Source of the DNA: Ricordea florida
Lineage: Eukaryota; Cnidaria; Anthozoa; Corallimorpharia; Ricordeidae
Assembly (NCBI GenBank): GCA_949710005.1
Contig: OX453274.1
Coordinates: 31,045,940 to 31,109,939, forward strand
Direction of reading: 5' to 3'
Length of the DNA: 64,000 nt
Shown: positions 22,860-35,161 of the stretch, in pieces
Layout: each line of letters starts with the position of its first letter
Position numbering within the stretch: the first letter of the stretch is position 1
Notes under the pieces: generated by a model
Database searches by the model: none
Seen by the model: the letters and a program-made list of their open reading frames with translations, nothing else
What the model was told of the DNA's origin: nothing
Program-made: the position numbers and the translations under genes

Positions 22860-24300
22860 CAACATGGTGTCCACTACATTACCAGATCTTCACATAAAAA
22901 CTGAACAACATGAAAAAAAATATCTCACTTAAACAAAGCAAAAACCTCGCTTCGTGAGCTCGAGTTACTAACTAAACATTGAGCTAAAAAGGCAAATAAG
23001 AACATAAATTTGCCGAATTAAAACTGTTAGTGTATCGCCACGATCCTATGTTCCAGATAGTACCTAACAAGCTGTTTTTTTTATATAAACATGTGACCTA
23101 GAGGAAACGAATTCGCGACCTTTAAACACAACATGATTGCTTCGATTCCCAGACAACCGTTTAAGGCCAGTGGGAGTCAGTGAGTTACAGAGAAGTGACA
23201 AAAGACTTCACTCTCGTAATTAATATCATTACACAATTTTAGCAACTAAGACAACTTAAAAATGACAAGTTCTGGCTGGAACGGGATGCTCAGCAAATAC
23301 AGGTGCTATGCTCTACTAGCTTTGCCAAACCAGTCTTTCAAAAGGCCAACAGTAGATTCAAATATGCCCGAGTAAGGAATCACGTCAACAAATAGTTGTA
23401 CTCAATTTGTTAAAGAAGGATGAAATAGAGTGGAGCTGGCCAGCATGCTGATAATGGTAGTGCGGTTATAGTCATGTTCTAAGAGAAAGACGAGTTCCCT
23501 CACTAGGACATCATGAGAACTTGAATTACAGGAATCGAAAATAGGTAAATCACTTGAGACTAAATGCTTAGCCCTTCTGTACTTGAATAGTCTCAAATTA
23601 AGTAAATTCAAATTTGAGTGTGTAACTCATGCATAAGTAAGAGCACATAAGCCACAGTAGTCCTACAGAAGCACCTTGCTCATTATCGGGTCTCCCATGG
23701 CCTGTTAAACTTGAGCTTAAGCTTGAATTGTTATTCATCGTTGGAGTTCTCCTGAGATATGAAACATCGCGGTTCCCCATCCTGTTAACTGCGAGAAGGG
23801 AACCAGTGCTTACTAAGTTGTCTTTAAATTGTCCGAGTTAACAGCATCTAGGGCTTGAGCCAAATACAGATGACCAACACTACACCTACTTTCTTAAACT
23901 GCAATAAAACGACTATTCTTTGGAGCTATTTAAAAAAATGGTGGCAACAGAACCTTTTACACGAGCCTGCACTTATCTGACGTATCCATACTACACCACT
24001 GGCTAGATCCCGTTCATCATATTCATTTTCTTATTTGTTCACTATAGCGCTTGCAAATTACGCCATGTATTGCACATCTTTACCCTGTAGAAGTTCAGAA
24101 ACAAAAAAAAAAAAAAAAATACCGACCCAATCGAAAAATTCATGAAAACCCTCATAGAAGTATGCAGTAACCTCTTTCGAAATCCTAAAGCACATCACCA
24201 ACACATATTTACATTTCTTCGGAAACTTCTTTGGAACACCTTCTTTACCCTTACTAACTCACTCTTTCCCATTAAAATAGCATCTTTTACAACTTTATGC
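22860..24300. other. No recognisable feature
   Basis: Mixed-composition sequence with only short frames, and an A-run near 24102-24118. Confidence 0.4.
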
Positions 24301-24309
24301 ATCACTGTA

Positions 24310-24837
24310 TGTTTTCGTTTTTAAAATATTCTTCCTTTAAAATCAATAGAACACCTGAGGTTGAGCCATTGAGTATCTCGGCCATTAAGTCTAACGTTGT
24401 ACCACGATACCCTAAAACACAGTGCAGCAGCCAAGGATTGAAAAGTTCCAGAAGTTTTGTAAAGGATTAAATATTTTCTAAATAACTTTGTTCCAACTTG
24501 GTTCCTTAGGTTACACAGTCCAGCTCTCAGAGACCAGTTGTCATAGTAAGTATTGCAAGAAACCACTTAATCGTCTTCGTTTCTAGAGAAACCTGGGTTC
24601 CCACCTAGAGTTCTTCAGCCAAACTAGGCCTCTACACCTTCTACCTCATGCCACTTACTCCGCCTCTCTTCTATCTGCAGTATCTTTATGTGCCTCCATG
24701 TCAGTTTTGATGAGGTCATCCTTTGTGGGTTCCACTCTACCGCCTAGATCAGGAAATACTACAGCTACGAGAACAATGAAAAGGACCAAGATAGCGAATG
24801 ACTTTTTTACATTAAGATTTGTATAGATATATTACTA

Positions 24838-24888
<51 letters not shown>

Positions 24889-26260
24889 CATAGTTATAAG
24901 ATTTAGCTTGTAAAGTTATTAGTTTTAGCTTGTAAATTTCTTGTAAATTCCACTGTTTATTCAGTTTTAACTGCCAGAAGTGTCAACAAACTATTATTTG
25001 TCTGTCTGGTCTCCTACCTCATGTCACCCAGACCACCTTTCTTCCAAATCTACTATCTTTATGCGCCTCCAGGTTTGATGGGATACCCCTTTGTAGGTTC
25101 CAGACTGGGACCTTGTCTGTCTGGTCTCCTACCTCATACCACCTAGTCCACCTTTCCTCCAACTCCAGTATCCTTATGTGCCTCCAAGGTTTACGGGATC
25201 ATCCTTTGTGGGATCCCCTCTAGGGTCTTGTCTGTCTGGTTACTTTATTATAGGTGGCTAATCAAACCCAAAACTCTTTATCAGCCTCTAGCCTGATGGT
25301 TTTCAAGGCTCCTTCTCATGAATTTGTTTTCAAGGCTCCTTCCAATGGATTCTTCAAGCCCTGTAAATCCATACGATAATCCTCAGGCTCTTGTTAATGA
25401 GGTTCCCTACAGCTTCTATTTTAACTCCTTTGTTTCATACCTTTATTCATCACTGCATATTCTCGTTTTTGAAATATTTTTTTCTTCCAAATCAATAGAA
25501 GACCTGAGTTTAAGTCTCAAATTTCGTATCTCGGCAATTAAGTCCAACGTTGTACCACGACACCCTTACGCTTAGTGCAGCCAAGGATCGAAAAGTTCCA
25601 GAAGTTTTGTAAAGGGTTTAATAGTTTGTAAAAAAACTTTGTTCCAACTTGCTCTGACGTTATACAGTTCAGTTCTTGGAGACCAGTTGTTAAGTAACCA
25701 CTTAATCGTCTTCATTTCTAGAGAGACCTGGGTTCTCACCTAGAGGTCTTTAGCCAATCCTCTGTTCCTTCTACCTCATGCCACTTACTCCGCCTCTCTA
25801 ACAACTTTAGTATCATTATGTGCCTCCAAGTCTGATGGGGTCGTCCTTTGTGGGTTCCACTCTTGGGTCTTGTCTGTATGGTTTCCTGCCTCATGCCACC
25901 TAGACCACACTTCCTTCACCTCTACTATGTTTATGTGCCTCCAGGTTCAATGCGATCCTCCTTTGTGGGTTCCACACAAGGGCCTCGTCTGTCTGGTCTC
26001 CTTCCTTATACCACCTATCTCGTGTGCCTCCATGATGTCCAATGGGGTCTCCTCTTGCCTTGTGGGTTTCACTTAGGGTCTTGTCTGTCTGGTTCCTTTA
26101 TTATATGTGACTAATCAAACCCAAAAATCTTTGTCAGCCTCTACCCTGATTGTTGTCGGAGCTCCTGGATATGGATTCTTTTAGGCCTTTAAATCCAAAG
26201 GATAACCCCCCAGGCTTTGATTAACGATGCCCCCTGCACCTTTTCCTTTGTCACTTATGT
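24310..26260. repeat. Degenerate segmental duplication of a roughly 1.15-kb unit
   Basis: The block 24330-24680 is repeated with many substitutions at 25480-25800; shared stretches include gaaaagttccagaagttttg and cttaatcgtctt. Downstream, short units with CTTTATGTGCCTCCA and TTTGTGGGTTCCA recur at least six times, and 25250-25420 matches 26100-26260 (gctaatcaaacccaaaa). It looks like an old tandem duplication. No protein is preserved across copies. Confidence 0.7.
24838..24888. repeat. (ATT)n microsatellite
   Basis: About 17 TTA/ATT triplets without interruption. Confidence 0.95.
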
Positions 26261-26765
26261 TATCAGTATAATGCTGCGGTCACTACTGGTTCCTTCCAGA
26301 CAAGGACGTTTCCATAGGTTCAACCACCTTCAGGCGGCCACTTTACCTGACCTAGTTTTCCAAGGACACATGGGATAATCGATTTTCTTTAGCACATTTA
26401 TCAACTCCAAAACGTAATGTCCTACATTGTGGGTAATGCCATATTTGTACCTTGATGGACAGAATATAATTTCTACCAGGTTTATTACATACTTATTATA
26501 GATAAAACCCACGAGGGTGACCAGCCATCTGTCCACTCGAGGTTGGGATTGAAATTTTAACGCGAAGATTTCCCAGCTGTGTTTGAATTTCACGTTCTTC
26601 CGGTTCTTCTGAGTTGTTATAGGGAATGAAGTGGCCTGAAGTTTAGACGATGGAAACAGTCTGTAAACGGTGTGATACGTTACGGCTAATCCTACAGCAG
26701 GGCTCGATATGCCTTTCTTGTGTTGTTCGTTTGTAGAAGTAACTCTGCAATTAAATATAACTTAC

Positions 26766-26826
26766 TGATACAGTTTTATTGCACATTGCACACAAAACTG
26801 ATACAGTTTTATTGCACCTTGCACAT
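26766..26826 (+). repeat. 31-bp tandem duplication
   Basis: actgatacagttttattgca followed by c(a/c)ttgcacac occurs twice in a row. Confidence 0.8.
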
Positions 26827-26829
26827 GGA

Positions 26830-28370
26830 ACAAGTGATTGGCCATAGATGATGCTAGCTGTTCTATTCTTTTCGTGCACCTCACATTTTTCACAAGAAAA
26901 TTGCGTTATATGAAAACGCATTTGGAAAAGGATTAATATGAATCAAACCTAGTACCAATCTTAAACATCAAGAACCTGCCTAGCTGGTGTAGGACTGTTT
27001 ACGATGGTTTTGTTTCTCGTTGTTTCTCCTGTTCAATACTAAAATCGTTATTGTGTTTTGTTAAAGAAGAATTGAAATGATGAACTGTACCAATGGTGCT
27101 AACTGGTAAAATGCATAAAATTAGGCAGTTGACAATAAAATTGTCATTCTTGATGCCTGTGCAACTCTTTGACCCCAGTTAGGTTTTCATGGGTTTATGC
27201 TGCTTGAGTTTTTTTTGGTTTTCTTTTTGCTTCGAGGATTTTCCATCGAGTTTTCCTCACATAAAAACAAAAGTTTCCAAATCTCAACAGTGGACTGATA
27301 GAAGCGTTTCTGGCGTACCATTTCCAATACAATTCGTTTCAAGGCGTTCTTTTGCCCCTTATAGCTAGTCAGCAATCATGTTTGTAGATGGCCTAGTAAT
27401 TTGAGAGGAAGGGAAAGAGAATAAGTGTACGGCGCTGTCAGACCAAGAAGATCACGCGCTCGTAGCTTATCCCTGGTTTTAGAAAAACACCTGAGATGAT
27501 ATAAAGTAGTTTAATTCCCTCTAAACCTTTACAGTGCCAGCTCAAAATCATAGCATTTAACACTAAAAAAGTAGTTGCTGTCTATGCCCTCTTTGGATGT
27601 TTGTCCAGCTACGCTAAGTCAACGAAATCAACTGTACAAGTTGAGTTTGATTGAGATAGTTACATCTGCTTTGTTACTTCTGCAAAAGCTCTTGCATTAC
27701 ATTCCAGTTTATACACTTGATGCTGATACTACAGTCAAATCACCTCATTTTCTAAATGAGGTGATTACACATTGAGGACCTCGGCCTCCTATTCCATCCT
27801 ATTTGTCGATGAGCTCTACGTAACCTTTGACGTTTGGGTCGAGTCTGCTTCCTTCACTTCTAAAGTAAACCCATCTGCTCTGCCGATGCTTGCACTAGGC
27901 ATCGAACTCCGCTGGCGATTGCTTGTTTGCATTTCGCATTTCTCATGTAAACAGTCTCTTCCCAAAACAACCTCAACGGAAGCCATCGATGACCCAGTAC
28001 TGCTTGAAACAGTTCCATCTTGCAAAGGAAAGTACCGGTTTATGATATCTTCGGCTTGCATTCTGTCACTCATCTCAAAAAAAGTTTTTGCACCCTGTCC
28101 TCTCTTCTGTCCTACACTTCCGACGCAGCACCGGTTTCGTACCAGTACTCCTCCAAATTCAATGGCTCAGAAAGCATGGGGCGAACGGAAGAATGAGACG
28201 ATCACGCACAATATGCCTTAGCCAATCAACGGCTGCCCACCGTACAGGAAGCAGCGCATCCATCTCCAGACCTGGCTTTATCTGAACTTGTTTCCAGTGC
28301 CCAGATTGGGTTGGGCCAAGTAGCATTGCGAACTCTGATGCAGTTATACTGCGCATGCTCAGGAATAAAA
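26830..28370. other. No recognisable gene
   Basis: Short frames occur on both strands. The longest (27772-28221 + and its antisense) overlap each other and match no family I know. The region precedes the LINE at 28.4 kb and may include its degraded 5' part, but I see no endonuclease motif. Confidence 0.35.
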
Positions 28371-28379
28371 CTCACATGC

Positions 28380-30490
28380 TCCCTGTCATGCTCATGTTAA
28401 AAACATTAAAGTACGTAGTCGACCCAATCGTTACTGATGAAATCATTTCTCTAATGAGAGCAAGAGATTAGTGTCGAAAGCTCGCTAGAAAAACAAATGA
28501 CTCTCTAGCATGGGCTGCCTATAAGAACTTAAAAAGGGAAGTCAAGCGTGAACTAAGGCTTGCAGAACAGGAGCATGTCGAGCAGCAAATTAGGAATAAT
28601 TCTAGTAACACCGGCTGTATTTGGAAAATTATAAGAGCTTGCATCCATCCCTACGAAATCAACTAGCCGCAAGGCATACAGTGATGAGTTCAACGAATTT
28701 TTTACTTCAATCGGCGAAGCAACTGTGTTGAAAGAATCGAAGCGGATCGAAGTAATTATGATCTCATCAAATCACCCTTTGTCCCAAAGTGTTACGCAAT
28801 AGCAAAACAATTTCCATTTTGAACAGTGGAATGCGAAGAAGTCGAGAAGGTAATCAATTCAATGCCAACAGGAAAAGCTCCAGGCAACGATAAAATAACA
28901 GTACGTATTTTAAAAACTGTTTATCGTCAATTCTTCCCACTTTAACAGCTATTATTAGCGATTCCCTTTCATCCGGTACTTTTCCGAAACTTTGAAAATT
29001 AGCAGAGGACACCAATTTTAAAACGTGGTGACCACGAAAAGCCGGATAACAATCGTCCCATATCGCTACTGCCTATTTTATTCAAGATATGCGAACAAAT
29101 TACACTGAATCAATTCATGCCATATTTAGTGCTAAACAAGCGGTTACCAACAAACCAGAGCGGCAAGAAATGGCACTCAACCGAAACCTCTTTGACAAAT
29201 ACAACTGATGCTATTCTAAGGACAATTGATCAAAAGAAAACAACGGCTGTTGTCCTGTTGGACCTGACCAAGGCGTTTGACAGCATTAACCATAGCATTT
29301 TGCTGGATAAACTACAAGATGTCGGTGTTTCAACATCAGCCCTTGGATGGTTTATTAGCTACTTGTCCGAAAGACACCAGACTGTACGCATCAACTCTAC
29401 TCTCTCAGATGCGTTAACATTGACCAGTGGAATCCCGCAAGGAAGCATTTTGGGGCCGTTGCTTTTTACCGTCTATGTGAACGATCTACCGACTGTTCCC
29501 GAAAGCTGTTCATCGGATTGTTATGTAGATGATACTAAATTGTACATGTCGTTTGGTGTACATGATTCCAAGGGCGCCGTTTCTGCTGTAAATGAAGACC
29601 TTTTAAGATTTCGCGACTAGTGAGAACCGTTTGTTAATTAACCCGGAGAAGACCAAATCAATCGTATATATGGAAATAGATAGATGACAGAAAGACTTCC
29701 AGAATTTCATCTGCCGCTTTTAGGTAAAGAACTCGCACCTACTCAATCTGTTAAAGACCTTGGTGTGATTTCCGACAAAAAACTTAACCTGCAATAACCA
29801 CGTTGTAAACACTGTTTCTTCTTGCGTGTCAGCATTAAGACAGATAAATCGTGTGAAACACGTCTTCAAGAAAGATTTACGAATAACAATTATAAATGCC
29901 CTAGTTTTCAGTGAATTATATTATTGTTCCTCGGTTTGGTCTAATACTACTGATACAAATATTAGGAAGTTGCAGAGCGTTCAAAATTTTGCTGCCTGCA
30001 TAGTTAGCAATACTAAGAAATACGATCATGTATCCCCAGTTCTAGAGTGCCTAAGATGGCTCCCAATAAAAACCAATTTATATTTTAGAGACGCAGAAAA
30101 GTAGCGATAAGCGATAAGAAAAGTAGCCTTTAATCCACTGCAGAGCCGCGCCACGGATACCATAATGTTCCAGCTTGTTGAATAACATTCCATGAGGAAG
30201 GGTATCGAACGCCTTAGAAAGATCCAGAAAGATACCTACAGTGCTTTCAAGTTGGTAATTGCTGAAAAGATTTTATTAAGCAAGTGGATTAGCGCGTGTG
30301 ATGTCGAGTCAATTGTTAATATATGGAACAATTTACTACCCAAAATTAAACTTAGCCAACAATTTTACGAAAGCGTCTTTTAAATGACTTTCTACGATAG
30401 CTAGTTTTTGAAATTATTATCTTGTTATTACTTCCTTGTAAATTATCACTGAAAAGCCCCATGGGGAGTTGTCAATAAAGTATTGTAAAA
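28380..30490 (+). pseudogene. CR1-like LINE reverse transcriptase, broken
   Basis: Linker motifs come first (DSLAWAAYKNLKREVKREL near 28500; MPTGKAPGNDKI near 28865). The palm follows in one 167-residue open piece (29117-29620) with VVLLDLTKAFDSINHSILL (motif A), SGIPQGSILGPLLFTVYVND (motif B) and CYVDDTKLYM, where the catalytic FADD/YxDD position reads YVDD. C-terminal pieces follow (CVSALRQINRVKHVF, 29820 onward; ESIVNIWNNLLPKIKLSQQF, 30308 onward), and an AATAAAG signal lies near 30475. Stops and frameshifts occur throughout. The same family appears inverted at 45727-46741 and in fragments at 46876-47560. A 3' segment is interrupted by a piece of another LINE at 30115-30243. Confidence 0.85.
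30115..30243 (-). pseudogene. Fragment of a second LINE RT nested antisense
   Basis: On the - strand this encodes [20 protein letters not shown] then [14 protein letters not shown], an RT motif A region with the catalytic Asp. It differs from the surrounding LINE. No ends or duplications are visible, so it is a recombination or insertion remnant. Confidence 0.7.
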
Positions 30491-30596
30491 CAACAAAGCG
30501 ACCATCGCTGACTTTTATTGTGAACCAGAGTTACGTCAAAACATTTTTTGAAGCCAAAAATCAAGTCAACATGATTTTTACTGGTTTCAGAAGCAG

Positions 30597-30966
30597 TGTT
30601 GGGAATTATTCAATTGCTGCCAACACAACTGATGAATCTCGGTATTCCAATAAATCTCTCGCTCGCTAGACGCATAAAACCACACGATATTGTTTTCTTC
30701 AGATTTTTGTATTCCTTCTACGACATCACAAGGCTTCACTCACTCACAAACACGCGTTACTCTTTGATTACAATAAAAGCTTTCACGGACTGTAATAAGC
30801 CTACTCCCATTGGTTGTACGCGATTTTCTATTTCCGATCCCTGTCACTTAAAGTTAATTGACTGATGTTCAATTACACAGAAATGAAATCGCTTCCGGTC
30901 TGCGGTTACAATTAAATCATCAAGATAAAACAGAAACAAATTACGTAAATGGCGCTAATTCCAACA
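30597..30966 (-). repeat. 3' LTR of the BEL element
   Basis: 370 bp with TG...CA ends, matching 36322-36691 base for base as far as I can read. Short frames in it are duplicated in the other LTR and are not genes. Confidence 0.95.
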
Positions 30967-30980
30967 CCCTCCCCCCATTT
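30967..30980 (-). promoter_or_regulatory. Polypurine tract
   Basis: On the - strand aaatggggggaggg directly abuts the 3' LTR, as expected for the plus-strand primer of reverse transcription. Confidence 0.85.
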
Positions 30981-31054
30981 GCCTCGAAAGAGCAAATGTC
31001 TGTTCTTGAAATTAGGTAGGCCTAAAACAACACTAATGGTAATATCTATAGTGT

Positions 31055-34000
31055 TCACAGTTCTTCCTGTGCGAGGTCCTGTATGCGACGTTTCGCAGCG
31101 ACTGCAGCATCTCTCCTTGGACGAAACATCGGTGCCCTCGGGTTAAGGGGTGCTGTGGGTGTATCGTTCACACTATTGCAGGTTAGCTCAAGGGGGTAAA
31201 GATGCTGTACTGCCCTTTCCATGTGAGACTTTCCAGCTCGTAGCTTGGCTCCCCTGACAACACCATCGCGGCCTGTTATTAAGTCCTCAACGATCCCCAG
31301 CTTCCACTGATTGCGGTTCTTCTCTTCTGACTTAATAATCACCACATCTCCCTTCGCAGGATAATTGGGTTTGCCTTTGTACTTGAGACGGTGTCTCTCC
31401 CTGAGTCCACGCAGGTATTCGGTCGTCCAGCGCAACCACAAGGCATCCTTACACCTCCGCAAATACTTGGCCCGCTTTCGGAGGTCGTACTCTTGAATGT
31501 TGTGCGGCTCCAACTCTGGCAGTGCATTCGGTTGAAGATACAAAAGAGAACTTGGGGTAAGGATGGGCATCTCGACGTCATCTTCGACATAACTCAAAGG
31601 CCTGTTGTTGAGAGAAACCTCTACATCTAGTAAAACTTCCTGGAGTTCGGCCCAAGATAGGAAACCGTTTCCGATAGATTTGTTAAGGGCAGCCTTAACC
31701 AGTCCGACCATTCTCTCAAACTGGCCTCCCCACCAGGGAGCGCGACTTAGGTTAAACTGCCAATGGATCCCTTGACGAGCCATAAGGTCGTGAAACTTCT
31801 CATCATGCATGACTTGCTTGACCCAACTGCTTGCTCCCAGGAAGGTTCTCCCGTTATCTGAATATATTCTTTCTGGTCGTCCGCGCCGTGCGATAAAACG
31901 CTTCAAACTTCCGAGGAATTCGGTGGTTTCAAGGTTGGGCAGTAAATCCAGAAACAAAGCACGTGTCAAGCTACAGGCATAAAGCAGCACATACGCCTTT
32001 CCTTCGGCCTTCGCCTTCTTGCGGTACTTCAGTGGGCCTGCATAGTCCACCCCGACAACTTGGAATGGCATTTGTCCCTCGGTTCGGTCCCTTGGCAGGT
32101 TTCCTGGCGGTGGGCAGGAAAACGCTTGCGCTCGAAACCGCTGACACCCGTGGCAAGACTTGACGATCTTCTTGGCCAGCCTTCTTAGCCTCGGAACCCA
32201 ATAATGCTCACGGACTTTCGTCATCGTACTACCAACTCCCCCATGGAGGGCTCCAAGGTGAGCGTGCGCGACTAACTTCTCTGTATAACGATGTCTGTCA
32301 GGTAGGTACACTGGGTAGTGTCCCTGAATTCTTCCTCGGCACTCTAATATTCCCTCTGCATTTGGCTGTAAATTCAACTGTAATCGGTCTTCATGATAGC
32401 GCTCATCTGCTGTCGCTTGCGCCTGAACCCGTTTTTCCCAAAAGAGCTTCACTCGATTCATCTCCTCGGTGGTCAGCGGCCCTGTCCATCTGTTTGTCTT
32501 AGCTGAGCGGACGTTATGAAGGAATCGCGAAATCCATGCGCTCACTTTGATAGTCTTCCAGTAGCTGAATTTCTCCAAAAGATCGTCTAGCTCATCTGTC
32601 ACAGCTACTACCGCTGCAAAGATCTCTCGCACCGCCTTAGCTTCTGCCATTGATTCTTCGGACGGACTTGTTACGATATCTAACGGCCACTGCTCTTTGT
32701 TAGACAACCAATTAGGCCCGTTCCACCACAGTGTTTGATGAGCGACATCTCCACCACGACTTCCAAGATCAGCTGGGTTTTCAGACGTCCCCACATGACG
32801 CCATAACACATCACGATGCGCTTGTATTTTGTTCACTCGGTTGCTTACAAATTGTTTGTATTCGCCGGGTCCCTTTATCCAATGAAGCGCTACGGCGCTG
32901 TCCAGCCAGCAGTATTTCTCGGTCACGGGGAATCCTTCCAATGCATCACATACGTTCGTCACGAGATTTACTGCCATGTGTCCGGACACTAATTCTTGTC
33001 GAGGTATCGTTAGCCCTTGTTTAGCTAATCTAGCCTTTGCCGCAACTAGTCCTTGATTGGTGCTTGACTCTTGGACGACCACAGCATAGACTGCAGCTGC
33101 CACACCTTTTCCACTGGCATCACCAAATGCATGGAGTTGGATGGACTGGATCTCCTCTCGCTGGGTTGCTAAGGACCGTGGAACAGTAGACACCTCTGGT
33201 AGCTTCTGCTCCCATCTCAACCAGTTTTGCGTTAGCTTGTTCGGTAACTGTGCGTCCCAGGCTACTTTGGCTTCACATGCGTCACGGTAGAGAAGTTTAC
33301 CTCCCAGGGTAACGGGAGATACCAGCCCCAGTGGATCATATATCCTGGCTATCTTCCCCAGAATTCCTCGCTTGGTTGCTTCTGCTTTTTCTGAGGAAAA
33401 TGTCACTCCAATGGTGTCACTGTCCTTATCCCATGGGAGTCCTAGGAGAAAGGTCCCTCCTTTCCTTTGAATGCCCAACTGTTCCTTGGCATATGTCTCT
33501 TCGTCTCCCACTACCGGTCTTGGACCTGGAGAGTCTAATAGTGGATCATTCGAGTGCCACTTGTGCAGCTCAAAGGTTCCCTGGGCGAATATCTCTATTG
33601 CAGTGGACTTCAATTCCTGCGCCTTGTCAGTGGTTGACCCTCCGCCTATTAGGTCGTCCACGTACAAACTTCTTCTGAGTTCTTCCACAATGTCTGGGTA
33701 GGTTGATCTACAGCTTTCAAGGAGGTGCTGGATGACTCCCCCAAGGAGGAATGGGGATGACGTAAGGCCAAAAAGAGCTCTTGTGAATCTTAGCGTCTCC
33801 ACTGTCTCGGTGGTCAGATCCTTAAGCCAATGGAACCTAAGTACGTCTCGGTCCTCTTCACGAATACGGACTTGGAGAAATGCTTGCTTAATGTCCCCTG
33901 CGATGGCCACTGGGTGGAACCGACAACGAACCAAGACAGCCCAAAGTTGGTTTTGGAGCGGTGGTCCAGGGTTAAGGCATTCATTTAATGAGGGCGCTCC

Positions 34001-35131
34001 CTTGTTGGCCCTTGCTGACGCGTCACAGACCACACGAAGTTTCGTGCTTTCTGATGCTTCACGGACGACTGCCTTGTGGGGTATGTAGAACTCACGGCCG
34101 TTTGCCGGTCCGGTGGTCCGTTCCACTATTCCTTCTTCTATTTGTTCCTTGATGACCTTGTCGTAGCGCTCAAGAATTCCTTGGTTCTTCAGTTTCCTCA
34201 CCAGGGTGCTTAATCGGCGAAGACTCTCGGCTTTATTGTTCTCCAGCGGTGGGTGGTTCCCTCTCCATGGGAGTCCAGTTTCATACCATCCGGTTGAATC
34301 GCGACGCAACTGTTCTTTAAATTCGGCATAGACTTCTTGTTGATCGCCCACTGACGAATCTGCTAATCCTAACACGTCTAGCCTGCACAACCGTTCGTAA
34401 TCTGCACTCGAGGTCTGTGCGAAAAACATCGTGGACAAATCCACTTCTTTTCCTGGCGACATGATGGTCCAACCAAGCTTGGTTTTCTCCCCAATTGGTT
34501 CACCAAGGGCTCCCACACGAGGTGCTGTTTCCGTCTTGATTTTCGCGTAGTCGCTGGCTCCCAGAATGAGGTGCACTGGTAGCGTATCCTTGGTATCTGT
34601 GTCCTCCATCTGAATTCCTTTCAAGTGACCATATTTAGCCAGGCACTGCTGGTAGCGCGGATTATTCAGAGCGAGTAACTGGCGCTTGTCAATCTTAGTT
34701 ACTTCGGTCACGAGGCTGAAGTCTCCCTTCATTGAACTGACTTGCACTTTGAATATCTCCACGTTTTTAGTTACCGTTCCCAACATCATCTCGATTTGGC
34801 GGACTTCACGCTGGTGAGGCTGAATTCGCAGGCGATCAAGAAGTGCTGCTGAAGCATACGAACTTCCGGCGCCAGTGTCCAGTAACGCTCGACATTTAAC
34901 ACCTTGGACTGCAACAACCACTACTGGATGAATCACGGCTGAGTTTCCGACCGAGGCTGCCGTCAACAGCTGCTCACTTAGCCTGTCACAGATGGATGTA
35001 TGGTGCTTCCTCTGGCAACACTGACACACCAAACGACTCCTGCAATCAGCCGCTCTGTGTTTGCTTCCAGTGCAGTTGAAACAAAGCCGCTTGTTGCTTA
35101 GCAACCGTTTTCGCTCTTCAAGTGTGCTCAC
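31055..35131 (-). CDS. pol: BEL/Pao Pol: protease, RT, RNase H, integrase
   Basis: The frame is open for 1358 codons and continues from gag after one TAG. Residue numbers count from the GTG at 35131, which is not a real start. Zinc knuckles CFNCTGSKHRAADC (17-30) and a CxxC/H cluster (36-48) close the Gag nucleocapsid part. The retropepsin motif is LLDTGAGSSY (D85). Reverse transcriptase motif A lies near GDIKQAF (413) and the YVDD box at 490-493. RNase H begins AFGDASG (D671). The integrase has its HHCC region at about 955-996 (LGALHGG, CHGC) and the catalytic core D1029 (VGVDYAG), D1092 (YSDNG) and E1139 (GGQFERMVG). The C-terminal part (about 1230-1320) resembles the extra domain of Pao-type integrases. 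All catalytic residues are present. It would copy and integrate the element, working in virus-like particles. Confidence 0.93.
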   Translation of the reverse strand: MSTLEERKRLLSNKRLCFNCTGSKHRAADCRSRLVCQCCQRKHHTSICDRLSEQLLTAASVGNSAVIHPVVVVAVQGVKCRALLDTGAGSSYASAALLDRLRIQPHQREVRQIEMMLGTVTKNVEIFKVQVSSMKGDFSLVTEVTKIDKRQLLALNNPRYQQCLAKYGHLKGIQMEDTDTKDTLPVHLILGASDYAKIKTETAPRVGALGEPIGEKTKLGWTIMSPGKEVDLSTMFFAQTSSADYERLCRLDVLGLADSSVGDQQEVYAEFKEQLRRDSTGWYETGLPWRGNHPPLENNKAESLRRLSTLVRKLKNQGILERYDKVIKEQIEEGIVERTTGPANGREFYIPHKAVVREASESTKLRVVCDASARANKGAPSLNECLNPGPPLQNQLWAVLVRCRFHPVAIAGDIKQAFLQVRIREEDRDVLRFHWLKDLTTETVETLRFTRALFGLTSSPFLLGGVIQHLLESCRSTYPDIVEELRRSLYVDDLIGGGSTTDKAQELKSTAIEIFAQGTFELHKWHSNDPLLDSPGPRPVVGDEETYAKEQLGIQRKGGTFLLGLPWDKDSDTIGVTFSSEKAEATKRGILGKIARIYDPLGLVSPVTLGGKLLYRDACEAKVAWDAQLPNKLTQNWLRWEQKLPEVSTVPRSLATQREEIQSIQLHAFGDASGKGVAAAVYAVVVQESSTNQGLVAAKARLAKQGLTIPRQELVSGHMAVNLVTNVCDALEGFPVTEKYCWLDSAVALHWIKGPGEYKQFVSNRVNKIQAHRDVLWRHVGTSENPADLGSRGGDVAHQTLWWNGPNWLSNKEQWPLDIVTSPSEESMAEAKAVREIFAAVVAVTDELDDLLEKFSYWKTIKVSAWISRFLHNVRSAKTNRWTGPLTTEEMNRVKLFWEKRVQAQATADERYHEDRLQLNLQPNAEGILECRGRIQGHYPVYLPDRHRYTEKLVAHAHLGALHGGVGSTMTKVREHYWVPRLRRLAKKIVKSCHGCQRFRAQAFSCPPPGNLPRDRTEGQMPFQVVGVDYAGPLKYRKKAKAEGKAYVLLYACSLTRALFLDLLPNLETTEFLGSLKRFIARRGRPERIYSDNGRTFLGASSWVKQVMHDEKFHDLMARQGIHWQFNLSRAPWWGGQFERMVGLVKAALNKSIGNGFLSWAELQEVLLDVEVSLNNRPLSYVEDDVEMPILTPSSLLYLQPNALPELEPHNIQEYDLRKRAKYLRRCKDALWLRWTTEYLRGLRERHRLKYKGKPNYPAKGDVVIIKSEEKNRNQWKLGIVEDLITGRDGVVRGAKLRAGKSHMERAVQHLYPLELTCNSVNDTPTAPLNPRAPMFRPRRDAAVAAKRRIQDLAQEEL

Positions 35132-35161
35132 CGTTTTGCAATCTGCTGATCTATGATCGGG

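Noticed and set aside
27772-28221. 149-residue + strand frame and its 85- and 65-residue antisense partners
   Set aside because: They overlap on both strands, and I recognise no domain or splice border; there is not enough to call a gene.
30596-30865. 89-residue frame in the BEL LTR, repeated in the other LTR
   Set aside because: Shadow of the LTR sequence on the antisense strand with no protein features.
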